DNA of 37,060 bases from Bacillota bacterium (GTDB lineage Bacteria; Bacillota_C; Negativicutes; JAEYSJ01). The stretch covers positions 1 through 37,060 of the forward strand of contig JAEYSJ010000113.1 of NCBI GenBank assembly GCA_023434855.1, given 5' to 3'. Of this stretch, positions 23,047 through 31,198 are shown in pieces (the stretch's first letter is position 1; every line of letters starts with the position of its first letter). The notes beneath the pieces were generated by a model, which was given only the letters and a program-made list of their open reading frames with translations, was not told the origin of the DNA and searched no databases. A program made the translations under genes and the position numbers.

Positions 23047-24546
23047 ATAGACAGTTTAATTACAACTATTAGAGAAATACTCAGAGATAGAAAGCAAAAA
23101 ATTGAACCGGCGATGATTGAATGTCTGATTGAGCTCTATTATCAACAGGGGGCGCGTTTGCAGGCTGTACTTGATACAGTCAGTGAAGCAATCTGTATAA
23201 TTGACGACAACGACCAGGTAGTGGCGTGGAATGGGCGGGCAGAACAACTTTATGGAATTTCTGCAGCTCAGATTATAGGCGAACCAATTGAACGATTCTT
23301 CTCAAACCTTTTATTGACTAAAGTCATGAAAGAGCGGCAGGAGGTCATAGAAAAATATCATAAACCTTGTTCAGGCACTCATGTATTAATTAACGCCAAA
23401 CCGATTCGCCTGACAGATAAGGTAATAGGCGGAATATGTGCTGAGCGTGATATTACGGAAATGGTTCAGTTACATCAAAAACTTTCGGAGACTAATCTGG
23501 AAGTGCAGTCGTTGAAACAAGAAATTGATAAAATACAATTTCAGACTGATTGTTTTTCAAGTATTTGTGGCCATAGCAGATCCATTGTTGAGGCGGTAAA
23601 CATGGCGCGAAAAATAGCTGCCACTAATGTTCCCATTCTTCTTCGGGGTGAAAGCGGCAGCGGCAAGGAGGTTTTTTCCCGGGCTATACATAAAGCCAGT
23701 CAGCGTTCAGGATTGTTTATGGCCATCAATTGCGGGGCAATTCCGGTCACGTTATTTGAAAGCGAATTATTTGGCTATCAGCCGGGAGCTTTTACCGGGG
23801 CGGACCGCAAAGGTAAAGCCGGATTGTTTGAAAAGGCTCATGGGGGTACGTTGTTTTTGGATGAAGTTGGCGAATTACCCAAAGAAATGCAGGTTAAATT
23901 ATTGAGAGTATTACAGGAAAAATGCTTTTACAGGATAGGAGGAGACAAGCCGGTAAACGTAGATGTCCGAATTATCGCCGCCACTCATCGTGATTTGGAA
24001 AAAATGATTGATCAAGGGGAATTTCGTGACGACTTATACTACCGGCTAAATGTAGTATCCATGAATTTGCCCTCTTTAAGGGAGCGGCCGGAGGATATCC
24101 CAGAACTTGTACATAAAGGTTTGCAGCATTTCGGCATAATTCATAACAAGGAAATTACCAAAGTAGACCCTGCGGTAATGGCTGCCTTTTTAGAATATAA
24201 CTGGCCCGGAAATGTACGAGAGTTGTATAATGTGCTTGAGCGGCTGGTGATATTGACTGAAAGTGAATTTTTAGGTATTGATGATTTGCCGGCAAATTTT
24301 CATTGCGTTAAAATGTATGCAAAAAATAAGCTGCAAGCTTCAGCGGCGATTGACTTGCCGTCAGCAACAAATGCCATGGAACGGGAATTAATTAAACAGG
24401 TATTGCAGGAAAAAAACTATAATAAGGCAGCAACGGCAAAAAAGCTGGGTATTCCACGCAGTACCTTGTACTATAAAATGCAGCAACTGGGATTGGACCG
24501 TCGAGAATATGACAGTCTGTGTCAAAAAATTGACGGAATTAGATAA
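23047..24546 (+). CDS. Sigma54-dependent enhancer-binding activator with PAS domain
   Basis: A protein of about 499 residues with PAS (about 45-150), AAA+ sigma54-activation (about 175-400) and Fis-type HTH (about 445-485, AATAKKLGIPRSTLYYKM). Walker A is GESGSGKE, the sigma54-contact loop is GAFTGA, and Walker B is GTLFLDEVGE. The best ribosome-binding site, AGGGAGGT at 23032-23039, is followed at the right spacing only by ATA 23047. The sole upstream canonical start is TTG 23023, inside the T-run of a hairpin. I therefore infer an ATA start, though the TTG is possible. The gene lies immediately before a -24/-12 promoter and is the evident activator of the downstream oxidoreductase operon; the PAS domain may sense the substrate or redox state. 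Confidence 0.92.
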   Translation: MDSLITTIREILRDRKQKIEPAMIECLIELYYQQGARLQAVLDTVSEAICIIDDNDQVVAWNGRAEQLYGISAAQIIGEPIERFFSNLLLTKVMKERQEVIEKYHKPCSGTHVLINAKPIRLTDKVIGGICAERDITEMVQLHQKLSETNLEVQSLKQEIDKIQFQTDCFSSICGHSRSIVEAVNMARKIAATNVPILLRGESGSGKEVFSRAIHKASQRSGLFMAINCGAIPVTLFESELFGYQPGAFTGADRKGKAGLFEKAHGGTLFLDEVGELPKEMQVKLLRVLQEKCFYRIGGDKPVNVDVRIIAATHRDLEKMIDQGEFRDDLYYRLNVVSMNLPSLRERPEDIPELVHKGLQHFGIIHNKEITKVDPAVMAAFLEYNWPGNVRELYNVLERLVILTESEFLGIDDLPANFHCVKMYAKNKLQASAAIDLPSATNAMERELIKQVLQEKNYNKAATAKKLGIPRSTLYYKMQQLGLDRREYDSLCQKIDGIR

Positions 24547-24584
24547 GGGAGAATCATCTTAAAATAGAATTAAAACCTTTCCGG

Positions 24585-24608
24585 GAGCAATTTAATTGCT
24601 CTTTTTTT
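24585..24608 (+). terminator. Rho-independent terminator of the activator gene
   Basis: GAGCAA and TTGCTC around a 5-base loop, followed by seven T. It ends two bases before the -24 element. Confidence 0.85.
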
Positions 24609-24609
24609 A

Positions 24610-24626
24610 TTGGCATGAATATTGCA
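24610..24626 (+). promoter_or_regulatory. Sigma54 (-24/-12) promoter
   Basis: TTGGCATGAATATTGCA matches the YTGGCACGRNNNTTGCW consensus except for one base (T for C). GG at 24612-24613 and GC at 24624-24625 have the obligatory 10-base separation. It is 27 bases before the first ATG of the operon and directly downstream of the gene for a sigma54 activator. Confidence 0.9.
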
Positions 24627-24652
24627 AATAAAATTTGCAGGAGGCGTATGAC

Positions 24653-24958
24653 ATGAGAATTACCAACCATCCTATTTTGAATTTTCCAGTTAAGGAAAAA
24701 GTGGTATTTTCTTTTAACGGTCAGGAACTGAATGGTTTTGCCGGGGAGCCAATCATCGCGGCATTGCATGCGGCAGGTGTCAGGGTTTTGCGGCATAGTC
24801 AGCGTTATCATCGGCCACGCGGTTTATTTTGCGCTATTGGCAATTGTTCTTCTTGCTTAATGATAGTCAATGGTATTCCAAACGTACGGGTATGCGTGGA
24901 ACCTCTTCAGGCCGGAATGAACGTTCAGACCCAGGAAGGCAGAGGAAAAGTAATATGA
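24653..24958 (+). CDS. [2Fe-2S] HcnA-like small subunit of amino acid dehydrogenase
   Basis: A 101-residue [2Fe-2S] protein of the HcnA / sarcosine oxidase alpha N-terminal type. It has FNGQELNGFAGEPIIAAL near residue 20 and the Cys-rich segment CAIGNCSSCLM near 61, followed by VRVCVEP, giving four cluster cysteines. CAGGAGG lies about 9 bases before the ATG at 24653. The stop overlaps the next start (ATGA). It is the first gene of the sigma54 operon and probably passes electrons inside a membrane- or soluble-type dehydrogenase complex. Confidence 0.85.
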   Translation: MRITNHPILNFPVKEKVVFSFNGQELNGFAGEPIIAALHAAGVRVLRHSQRYHRPRGLFCAIGNCSSCLMIVNGIPNVRVCVEPLQAGMNVQTQEGRGKVI

Positions 24959-26043
24959 TTAATACGGAGATCGCAATTATCGGAGCAGGACCGGCAGGAT
25001 TATCAGCAGCAATTCATGCCGCTGGAGAAGGAGCCAGAGTTTTATTATTGGAGCGTTCAGATTATCTTGGTGGACAGTTAATCAAGCAAACTCATAAGTT
25101 CTTCGGCTCTAAAGAGGAGCATGCCGGAGAAAGAGGCATCGATATTGCCAGAATCCTGGTTGATGCCGTAGACGCAACTGCGGAAATTACGGTATGGAAA
25201 AATGCCGCGGTTTTAGGATATTATCCTGATGGAGTTTTGACCATTCAGCATAATGGACAGTTTCGTACAGTAAAGTCGCGAAAAGTTATTGTGGCTACAG
25301 GTGCAGCCGAAAAATCGCTGGCTTTTCCTAATAACGATCTGCCAGGCATCTATGGCGCTGGTGCAGTACAAACGTTGATGAATTTGTACGGGGTTTTGCC
25401 AGGCAGCAGGATGATGATGGTAGGGGCAGGTAATATTGGCGTGATTGTAGCTTATCAGCTCTTGCAGGCAGGAGTGGAAGTAGCAGCTATTATTGAAGCA
25501 GCGCCGCAAATCGGTGGCTATTGGGTACATGCCGCCAAAGTGCAACGCTGTGGCGTGCCAATTTATACTTCCCATACTATAAAACGCGCTTATGGCACTA
25601 ATTCTTTGGAGGGCGTTACTATTTGGCAGTTAGATTCAGACAGGCAGCCTATATCAGGGACTGAAAAGGACATTGCCATAGATGGTCTATGCCTGGCGGT
25701 TGGTTTAACACCTCTAACCGAATTGCTATGGCAGGCAGGCTGTAAGATGGAATATGTACCCGAATTAGGCGGCTATGTTCCCTGGCGTTCTGAAAGCTTG
25801 CTGACAACCCACCGTGATATTTATATAGCCGGTGATGTCGCCGGAGTAGAAGAAGCATCAATTGCTATGGTTGAAGGTAAAATTGCGGGTCTGTCTGCTG
25901 CTTTCAGCATAGGTCATCAGGGTGAAAATTTCGTCCGGGATTATCATGCTGCTAAAAAGCAGCTCAAAGCGTTGCGGTCAGGACCTATCAGCGCCAAGAT
26001 TTGCGCCGGACTGTGTAAAGTAATTCTGCAGGAGGTGGTTTGA
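24955..26043 (+). CDS. FAD/NAD-binding oxidoreductase subunit, HcnB/PdhA-like
   Basis: A 362-residue flavoprotein with the dinucleotide motif IGAGPAGLSAAIHAAGEGA at residues 8-26, a second nucleotide motif VGAGNIGVIVAYQL near 156 and the terminal FAD motif YIAGDVAG near 290. It lacks the C-terminal BFD [2Fe-2S] domain often fused to HcnB-type proteins; that domain is a separate gene two positions downstream. It overlaps both neighbours by four and one bases. It resembles the alpha subunit of archaeal multisubunit proline dehydrogenases, where it acts as the NADH/dye reductase module. ATG 24955 is chosen over an upstream TTG/ATG inside the previous gene. Confidence 0.87.
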   Translation: MINTEIAIIGAGPAGLSAAIHAAGEGARVLLLERSDYLGGQLIKQTHKFFGSKEEHAGERGIDIARILVDAVDATAEITVWKNAAVLGYYPDGVLTIQHNGQFRTVKSRKVIVATGAAEKSLAFPNNDLPGIYGAGAVQTLMNLYGVLPGSRMMMVGAGNIGVIVAYQLLQAGVEVAAIIEAAPQIGGYWVHAAKVQRCGVPIYTSHTIKRAYGTNSLEGVTIWQLDSDRQPISGTEKDIAIDGLCLAVGLTPLTELLWQAGCKMEYVPELGGYVPWRSESLLTTHRDIYIAGDVAGVEEASIAMVEGKIAGLSAAFSIGHQGENFVRDYHAAKKQLKALRSGPISAKICAGLCKVILQEVV

Positions 26044-26537
26044 TGCTTGCACAGACAGGTATGACGACAATGGAAGATTTAATTGCTGTATTGCCGTCTG
26101 AAGACAGGCTGCATAAGGGACCGGTAGCCATATTTGAGTGTTTTCAAAAAATTCCCTGTAACCCTTGCGCTGAGGCTTGTCCACAGGGGGTAATAAGTTT
26201 TCCGGATGACATTAACGAATGTCCTATACTTGACAGTAAGCGCTGTAACGGTTGTGGGGTATGTTTGTCTCACTGTCCGGGATTATCAATATTTATTGTT
26301 GATTATACTTATAGTCCGCATGAAGCATTACTGAAAATTCCTTATGAATTTTCACCTGTGCCTGAGACCGGCACAGTTGTTGCAGCAATAGACCGTACAG
26401 GGGCAGAAGCAGGTGTGGCCCATGTGATTCGCGTCCAGCAAAATTCAAATAAAACATGCATCTTATGGCTCGTAGTGCCTAAAGAAATGGCAATGAGGGT
26501 ACGTAATATTCGTGAGAGGAAGCAGGCCAATGAGTGA
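26043..26537 (+). CDS. 2[4Fe-4S] electron-transfer subunit
   Basis: A 164-residue iron-sulfur protein. FECFQKIPCNPCAEACPQGV near residue 30 supplies one cluster, and CNGCGVCLSHCPGL near 69 the second. The N- and C-terminal extensions are unlike plain ferredoxins and match electron-transfer subunits found beside HcnABC/PdhA-type dehydrogenases. GGAGGTGG precedes the ATG, whose A is the last base of the previous stop. It overlaps the next gene by 8 bases. Confidence 0.85.
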   Translation: MLAQTGMTTMEDLIAVLPSEDRLHKGPVAIFECFQKIPCNPCAEACPQGVISFPDDINECPILDSKRCNGCGVCLSHCPGLSIFIVDYTYSPHEALLKIPYEFSPVPETGTVVAAIDRTGAEAGVAHVIRVQQNSNKTCILWLVVPKEMAMRVRNIRERKQANE

Positions 26538-26805
26538 TACTATTATTGTTTGCCGTTGCGAGGATATTACATTAAACGAAATTCGCGATCTAATTGCCGC
26601 AGGCGATCATTCCATTGAGGAGATCAAACGTTCTTGCCGGTGCGGCATGGGGCCATGCCAGGGCAAGACTTGTATTCCACTGATTACTCAGGAAGTTGCC
26701 CAAGCGACCGGTAAGCCTGTTGGGCAAGTTGTTCTGCCTACATTTCGTCCGCCGACGGCACCAATTAAACTGGGGGTGTTGGCGGGAGGTAACAATGATG
26801 ATTAA
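26530..26805 (+). CDS. BFD-like [2Fe-2S] subunit
   Basis: A 91-residue protein with the bacterioferritin-associated-ferredoxin (Fer2_BFD) pattern: CRCEDITLNEI near residue 8, then CRCGMGPCQGKTC near 36, in the order CxC...CxxGxGxCxxxxC. This domain is normally the C-terminus of HcnB-like or NirB-like flavoproteins; here it is free-standing. It overlaps both the preceding and following genes slightly, so complex formation with them is likely. Confidence 0.87.
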   Translation: MSDTIIVCRCEDITLNEIRDLIAAGDHSIEEIKRSCRCGMGPCQGKTCIPLITQEVAQATGKPVGQVVLPTFRPPTAPIKLGVLAGGNNDD

Positions 26806-27946
26806 TTCTGCTGATATTGTGGTGATTGGCGGCGGGGTAATTGGTTGTTCTATTGCTTATAACCTGGCGAAATTGGGAGCAGGAAAAGTTGTACTGCTGG
26901 AACGGCAATACTTGGCCAGCGGTGCTACCGGACGTTGTGGCGCCGGAGTGCGCATGCAATGGGGAACAAAGACAAACTGCCTGCTATCCCGGGACAGTAT
27001 ACGGATACTTGAGCATTTACCGGAATTATTGGCGGTGGATGTGGACATTGAATTTAAACAAGGCGGTTACTTGTTACTGGCATATACCGATAAAATGACT
27101 AACCAGTTTAAAAAAAATTTGGCACTGCAAAATTCACTAGATATTCCTTCCCGTTGGATAACGCCGGAGGAAGCGACAGAATTGGTACCATATTTAAATA
27201 CCGAAGGCCTGCTGGGCGCAACATTTTGCGCCAAAGACGGGCATTGCAATCCGTTTAAAGTAACATCCGCCTATGCCCAGGCCGCCCGGCGGCTCGGTGT
27301 GGAAATTCAAACATATACTGAGGTTAGAAATATTTTAACAGAGAAGGGTAAAGTTACCGCTGTTCGTACTACTCAGGGAGATATTTATACCAAGGTGGTT
27401 ATCGTAGCCGCCGGCGGGCATAGCAAGCTGATCGGTCGCATGATAGGCGTAGAATTGCCGATTTATCCTGAGCGTCACGAAATATTGGTTACCGAGCCTG
27501 TTGAACCTATGCAGGGACCGATGGTAATGAGTTTTCATCACAACCTTTATTGCCAACAAAGTCCTCATGGCAGTTTCATTATGGGTATCGGGCATCCAGA
27601 TGAGCCGGAAAGTTTTAATACAAAATCCAGTTGGCAGTTTTTATGTGAAATGGCTGAACGGGTCGTAGGGCTTTTGCCGCCTCTCGCCGGAATAAATGTT
27701 ATCAGACAGTGGGCCGGTTTGTACGATATGTCGCCTGACAGACAGCCAATACTTGGCAAAACAGGCGAGATAGAAGGTTTCTATACCGCGGTTGGTTTTA
27801 GCGGTCATGGTTTTATGATTGCGCCGGTTACCGGACAGGTTGTAGCCGAGATGGTATTGGGCAAGCCTACGGCTTTGCCGGTACATATGTTTAATCCTGG
27901 TCGTTTTGAGCGGGGAGAGCTGTTTATTGAGCCTTCTGTAGTATAA
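26795..27946 (+). CDS. DAO-family FAD oxidoreductase, probable proline/imino acid dehydrogenase catalytic subunit
   Basis: A 383-residue flavoprotein of the glycine/sarcosine oxidase/PdhB group. The FAD motif IGGGVIGCSIAYNLAKLGAG starts near residue 9, GATGRCGAGVRMQWG follows near 42, and the C-terminal substrate/FAD segment is YTAVGFSGHGFMIAPVTGQ near 343. It is the likely substrate-oxidising subunit, with electrons leaving through the FeS and FAD partners. The adjacent P5C dehydrogenase argues for L-proline as substrate, giving P5C; hydroxyproline or sarcosine-type substrates cannot be excluded. GGGAGGT precedes two consecutive ATGs (26795 and 26798). Confidence 0.85.
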   Translation: MMINSADIVVIGGGVIGCSIAYNLAKLGAGKVVLLERQYLASGATGRCGAGVRMQWGTKTNCLLSRDSIRILEHLPELLAVDVDIEFKQGGYLLLAYTDKMTNQFKKNLALQNSLDIPSRWITPEEATELVPYLNTEGLLGATFCAKDGHCNPFKVTSAYAQAARRLGVEIQTYTEVRNILTEKGKVTAVRTTQGDIYTKVVIVAAGGHSKLIGRMIGVELPIYPERHEILVTEPVEPMQGPMVMSFHHNLYCQQSPHGSFIMGIGHPDEPESFNTKSSWQFLCEMAERVVGLLPPLAGINVIRQWAGLYDMSPDRQPILGKTGEIEGFYTAVGFSGHGFMIAPVTGQVVAEMVLGKPTALPVHMFNPGRFERGELFIEPSVV

Positions 27947-27975
27947 ATTTCAGACAATAATAAGGGGGAAAAATT

Positions 27976-29523
27976 ATGTTAATAGAATTTTTCAATGAGG
28001 CTTTTACTAATTTTACTTTACCGGAAAACAAAGCCGCTATGGAAGCGGCGTTGTCACTTATTGCTGCCCAGAAAGGCCAATATTATCCACTGGTAATCGG
28101 TGGAGAGAAACTTGACACACAGGCCCGTATTTCCTCAATCAATCCCTCAAATATCCAGGAAGTTGTTGGCACAGTGGCCGCAGCAAATACTGATTTGGCG
28201 GAAAAAGCCATACAAGCTGCGTTAGAGGCTTTTGACAGCTGGCAATATGTTGACCCTGCCGAGCGGGCGCGGTATTTATTTAAAGCTTCGGCTGTCATGA
28301 GACGCCGCAAATTTGAATTTTCCGCCTGGCTGGTGGAAGAAGCGGGAAAAACATGGCCCGAGGCTGATGCGGATACCGCTGAAGCTATTGATTTTATGGA
28401 ATACTATGGGCGGCAAATGCTGCGGTATGCTGAAGGAATGCCGGTAGTAATTTTACCTGGTGAACAAAATGAATGCCGGTATATTCCATTAGGTGTTGGG
28501 GTTATTATTCCTCCCTGGAATTTTCCCTTGGCCATTCTTACCGGTATGGTTGCGGCCGCTATAGTAAGTGGAAATACAGTGGTAATGAAACCAGCCAGTG
28601 CCACACCGGTTATTGCCGCAAAGTTAATGTCCTTATGGGAAGAAGTAGGATTGCCGGCCGGCGTTGTCAACTATTTACCAGGCAGCGGTGGTGTTATAGG
28701 AGATTTTCTCGTAGCGCATCCGAAAATACGGTTTATTAATTTTACCGGTTCAAGGGATGTTGGCCTAAGGATAAATAAACTAGCCGCTGAGATTGCTCCA
28801 GGACAAAAGTGGATAAAAAGAGTTATTGCCGAAATGGGTGGTAAAGACGCCATTATTGTAGATAGCGAAGCCGATTTGGATGAAGCGGCTAACGCCATTG
28901 TTGCTTCTGCCTTCGGTTTCCAGGGACAAAAATGTTCGGCGTGTTCAAGGGCTATTGTAGTCAAGGATGTTTATGAGGAAATTGTGGCCAAAGTTGCGGA
29001 AAAAGCCAAAAAACTTAAGGTTGGCCCGGCTGGCGACTGCGGTATGAATATGGGGCCGGTAATTGATGATAGTGCTTATAATAAGATAATGGAATATATA
29101 GAGATCGGCAAAAAAGAAGGCCGGTTGATTGCAGGCGGCGACAAGGCCGGCGATAATGGATACTTTATTCAGGCAACGGTGTTTGCTGATGTTTCTCCAA
29201 AAGCCCGTATTGCCCAGGAGGAAATCTTCGGTCCTGTTGTAGCTATTACTCCGGCTGATGATTTTGACCATGCACTGGCAATAGCGAATGATACTGAATA
29301 TGGGTTAACCGGGGCCGTGTTTTCCCGGAGCCGCGGTAAATTGGAACAAGCCCGGCGGAAGTTCCATGTAGGCAATTTGTACTTTAATCGTAAATGTACC
29401 GGAGCACTGGTAGGCGTACATCCTTTTGGCGGCTTCAATATGTCAGGTACTGACTCTAAAGCCGGCGGCGCCGATTATTTACTACTGTTCATGCAGGCTA
29501 AGTCAATCTCAGAAAAACTATAA
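27976..29523 (+). CDS. pruA: Delta1-pyrroline-5-carboxylate (glutamate semialdehyde) dehydrogenase
   Basis: A 515-residue aldehyde dehydrogenase of the RocA/PruA type, which oxidises glutamate semialdehyde (from P5C) to glutamate with NAD. Visible are [10 protein letters not shown] near residue 176, the cofactor motif GSRDVG near 259, the general-base Glu in AEMGGKDAI near 295 and the catalytic Cys in [12 protein letters not shown] near 321, then EEIFGPVV near 416 and [19 protein letters not shown] precedes the ATG. It is the last gene of the sigma54 operon and completes conversion of proline to glutamate. A terminator follows. Confidence 0.92.
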   Translation: MLIEFFNEAFTNFTLPENKAAMEAALSLIAAQKGQYYPLVIGGEKLDTQARISSINPSNIQEVVGTVAAANTDLAEKAIQAALEAFDSWQYVDPAERARYLFKASAVMRRRKFEFSAWLVEEAGKTWPEADADTAEAIDFMEYYGRQMLRYAEGMPVVILPGEQNECRYIPLGVGVIIPPWNFPLAILTGMVAAAIVSGNTVVMKPASATPVIAAKLMSLWEEVGLPAGVVNYLPGSGGVIGDFLVAHPKIRFINFTGSRDVGLRINKLAAEIAPGQKWIKRVIAEMGGKDAIIVDSEADLDEAANAIVASAFGFQGQKCSACSRAIVVKDVYEEIVAKVAEKAKKLKVGPAGDCGMNMGPVIDDSAYNKIMEYIEIGKKEGRLIAGGDKAGDNGYFIQATVFADVSPKARIAQEEIFGPVVAITPADDFDHALAIANDTEYGLTGAVFSRSRGKLEQARRKFHVGNLYFNRKCTGALVGVHPFGGFNMSGTDSKAGGADYLLLFMQAKSISEKL

Positions 29524-29530
29524 AAAATGA

Positions 29531-29582
29531 AGTGGCTTATGTCATTCCCGCAAAGTACTGGCATAAGCTATTTTGTTTTTAT
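29531..29582 (+). terminator. Rho-independent terminator of the sigma54 operon
   Basis: An 11-bp stem (AGTGGCTTATG with CATAAGCTATT, some G-T pairs) over a 20-base loop, then TTTTGTTTTT. Confidence 0.75.
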
Positions 29583-29644
29583 ATTGAAGAACTCATAATT
29601 TTTGCAAAATAAGAAATTATATTCACAAAATTCGCTTATACCAC

Positions 29645-29673
29645 TTGTCCATATAACAAAGCCATAGTATAAT
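29645..29673 (+). promoter_or_regulatory. Sigma-A promoter of the LivJ-like gene
   Basis: TTGTCC, exactly 17 bases, then a perfect TATAAT. It would give a leader of about 210 bases before the ATG at 29889. Confidence 0.6.
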
Positions 29674-29712
29674 AAAAAAACAATATAATACAAAACTTTT
29701 ACTAGCAATGGA

Positions 29713-29762
29713 GCTTTTTGTAAAGTGTAATTTATATATAACTTTATGAGAGCTTTTTTTTT
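29713..29762 (+). terminator. Possible leader attenuator before the LivJ-like gene
   Basis: GCTTTT pairs with GAGAGC and TAAAGT with ACTTTA, over an AT-rich loop, followed by nine T. It lies between the promoter and the coding region. Confidence 0.45.
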
Positions 29763-29827
29763 GTATTTTGTATATTGTTTTTTGTGATTATCAGGTTCAT
29801 CCAAAGTATCGTATGGAGGAGGTGAAC

Positions 29828-29857
29828 ATGTTTATAATACGGATTTATCCTTTTTGA
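29828..29857 (+). CDS. Possible 9-residue leader peptide
   Basis: ATG followed by codons for FIIRIYPF and a TGA, preceded at ideal distance by a very strong ribosome-binding site, GGAGGAGGTGA (29815-29825). Three of nine residues are Ile, two encoded by ATA. It lies 31 bases before the binding-protein gene and could be a regulatory minicistron for branched-chain amino acid supply, or simply a duplicated translation start. It is short and unproven. Confidence 0.3.
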   Translation: MFIIRIYPF

Positions 29858-29888
29858 CTACACGTATTTATTTTGAGGAGGGTAAGGC

Positions 29889-31058
29889 ATGTCAAAAAAA
29901 ATGGTTGTTAAAATGTTTGGTTTATTGATGATTTTTAGTCTGCTGGCCGGGTTGTTAGCTGGATGTGGGAGTAGTGCCAGTAAGGACATTAAAATCGGAG
30001 TAGTTGATGAATTGACTGGTAATACCGCATCCTTTGGCACTGCAGCCGCTAACGGCGCCAAGTTGGCTTTTAAGGAAATAAACGCTAAAGGTGGCGTTCT
30101 TGGCAAGCAAATTCAAATAGTTGTTGCTGATAATAAAGGTGAGCCTTCCGAATCGGCTAATGCTATGACTAAAGTAATAACCCAGGATAAAGTTGTTGCT
30201 GTTACTGGTTTTACCACCAGTTCCAACGGTATTGCCGCTTCTACTGTAGCTGAAGCCAATCAAATTCCATTTGTAGCTGCTGCCACTACTAATCCCAAGG
30301 TAACCGTTGATGAAAAAACCGGCAAAGTGAAACCGTATACATTCCGCGTGTGTTTTATCGATCCTTTCCAGGGCACAGTAGGGGCAAACTTCGCGCTTAA
30401 TACCCTGAAAGCTAAAAAAGTAGCAATTATGGTTGATAATTCCAGCGATTACAGCAAAGGATTAGCGCAGTTCTTTAAAGATGCATTTACCAAAGGCGGC
30501 GGTGAAATAGTCGCCGAAGAAGCATACTTACAGAAAGACCAGGATTTCAAAACAATTTTAACTAAGATTAAAGCTTTGAATCCTGATATGATCTATCTTC
30601 CTGGTTATTATGAAGAAGTCGGTAAGATTGTCAAGCAGGCCCGTGAGCTTGATATAAACGTACCGTTTGTTGGCGGAGACGGCTGGGATTCCCCCAAACT
30701 GCCTGAAATTGCCGGCGCGGCCGCGTTGAATAATACTTTCTTTACAAACCATTATTCTGTAGAAGATACCAGTCCACAGTCTAAAGCCTTTGTTGACGCA
30801 TATAAGAATGAATATGGCCAGGTTCCTGATGCTATGGCTGTACTTGGCTATGACGCTGCATACGTTCTGGTTGACGCTATTAAGCGGGCTAACAGCACTG
30901 AACCTGCTAAGATCCGTGAAGCTCTGGCAGCAACGAAAGGCTTCAAAGGCGCTGCCGGTGAACTTACTCTTAATGAGACCCATGACGCTGTTAAAGGTGC
31001 AGTAATTATTGAATTTAAAGATGGTAAACAAACTTATAAAGGAACAGTAAATCCGTAA
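29889..31058 (+). CDS. LivJ-like ABC transporter substrate-binding lipoprotein
   Basis: A 389-residue periplasmic-type binding protein (peripla_BP_6 / Leu-Ile-Val family). It has a lipoprotein signal peptide ending in LLAGC near residue 26, then KIGVVDELTGNTASFG and GAKLAFKEINAKGGVLGKQI near 60, typical of the family. It probably binds branched-chain or other amino acids for an ABC importer. No permease or ATPase genes adjoin it, so it is an orphan in this window. Its place just after the proline-type operon makes proline a candidate ligand. GAGGAGGGT precedes the ATG. A strong terminator follows. Confidence 0.88.
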   Translation: MSKKMVVKMFGLLMIFSLLAGLLAGCGSSASKDIKIGVVDELTGNTASFGTAAANGAKLAFKEINAKGGVLGKQIQIVVADNKGEPSESANAMTKVITQDKVVAVTGFTTSSNGIAASTVAEANQIPFVAAATTNPKVTVDEKTGKVKPYTFRVCFIDPFQGTVGANFALNTLKAKKVAIMVDNSSDYSKGLAQFFKDAFTKGGGEIVAEEAYLQKDQDFKTILTKIKALNPDMIYLPGYYEEVGKIVKQARELDINVPFVGGDGWDSPKLPEIAGAAALNNTFFTNHYSVEDTSPQSKAFVDAYKNEYGQVPDAMAVLGYDAAYVLVDAIKRANSTEPAKIREALAATKGFKGAAGELTLNETHDAVKGAVIIEFKDGKQTYKGTVNP

Positions 31059-31069
31059 TTTGATAGTGA

Positions 31070-31103
31070 AAACCGTCTGCCAAAAGCAGACGGTTTAGTT
31101 TTT
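31070..31103 (+). terminator. Rho-independent terminator of the LivJ-like gene
   Basis: AAACCGTCTGC and GCAGACGGTTT form a perfect 11-bp stem with a 5-base loop, then AGTTTTT. Confidence 0.9.
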
Positions 31104-31148
31104 CTTAATGAATTTCAATATATTTTTGTGTGATAGGATACACTATTA

Positions 31149-31175
31149 GAGGAAAATTATGTTTAATAGCGAACA
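31149..31175 (+). promoter_or_regulatory. Candidate SigH-type promoter of the division cluster
   Basis: GAGGAAAATT at 31149 and CGAACAAT at 31170, with 21 bases from AGGA to GAA, the same geometry as the sites at 7.46 and 9.87 kb. It lies about 25 bases before the yggS start, so the transcript leader would be very short. Weaker in -10 match (GAAC). Confidence 0.35.
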
Positions 31176-31198
31176 ATGAATATGATGGAGGGATTTCT

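Noticed and set aside
26795..27946. Assignment as D-hydroxyproline dehydrogenase
   Set aside because: HcnABC-like complexes do this in Pseudomonas, but no hydroxyproline epimerase or deaminase gene is present and PruA is adjacent, so proline is the simpler reading; not excluded.
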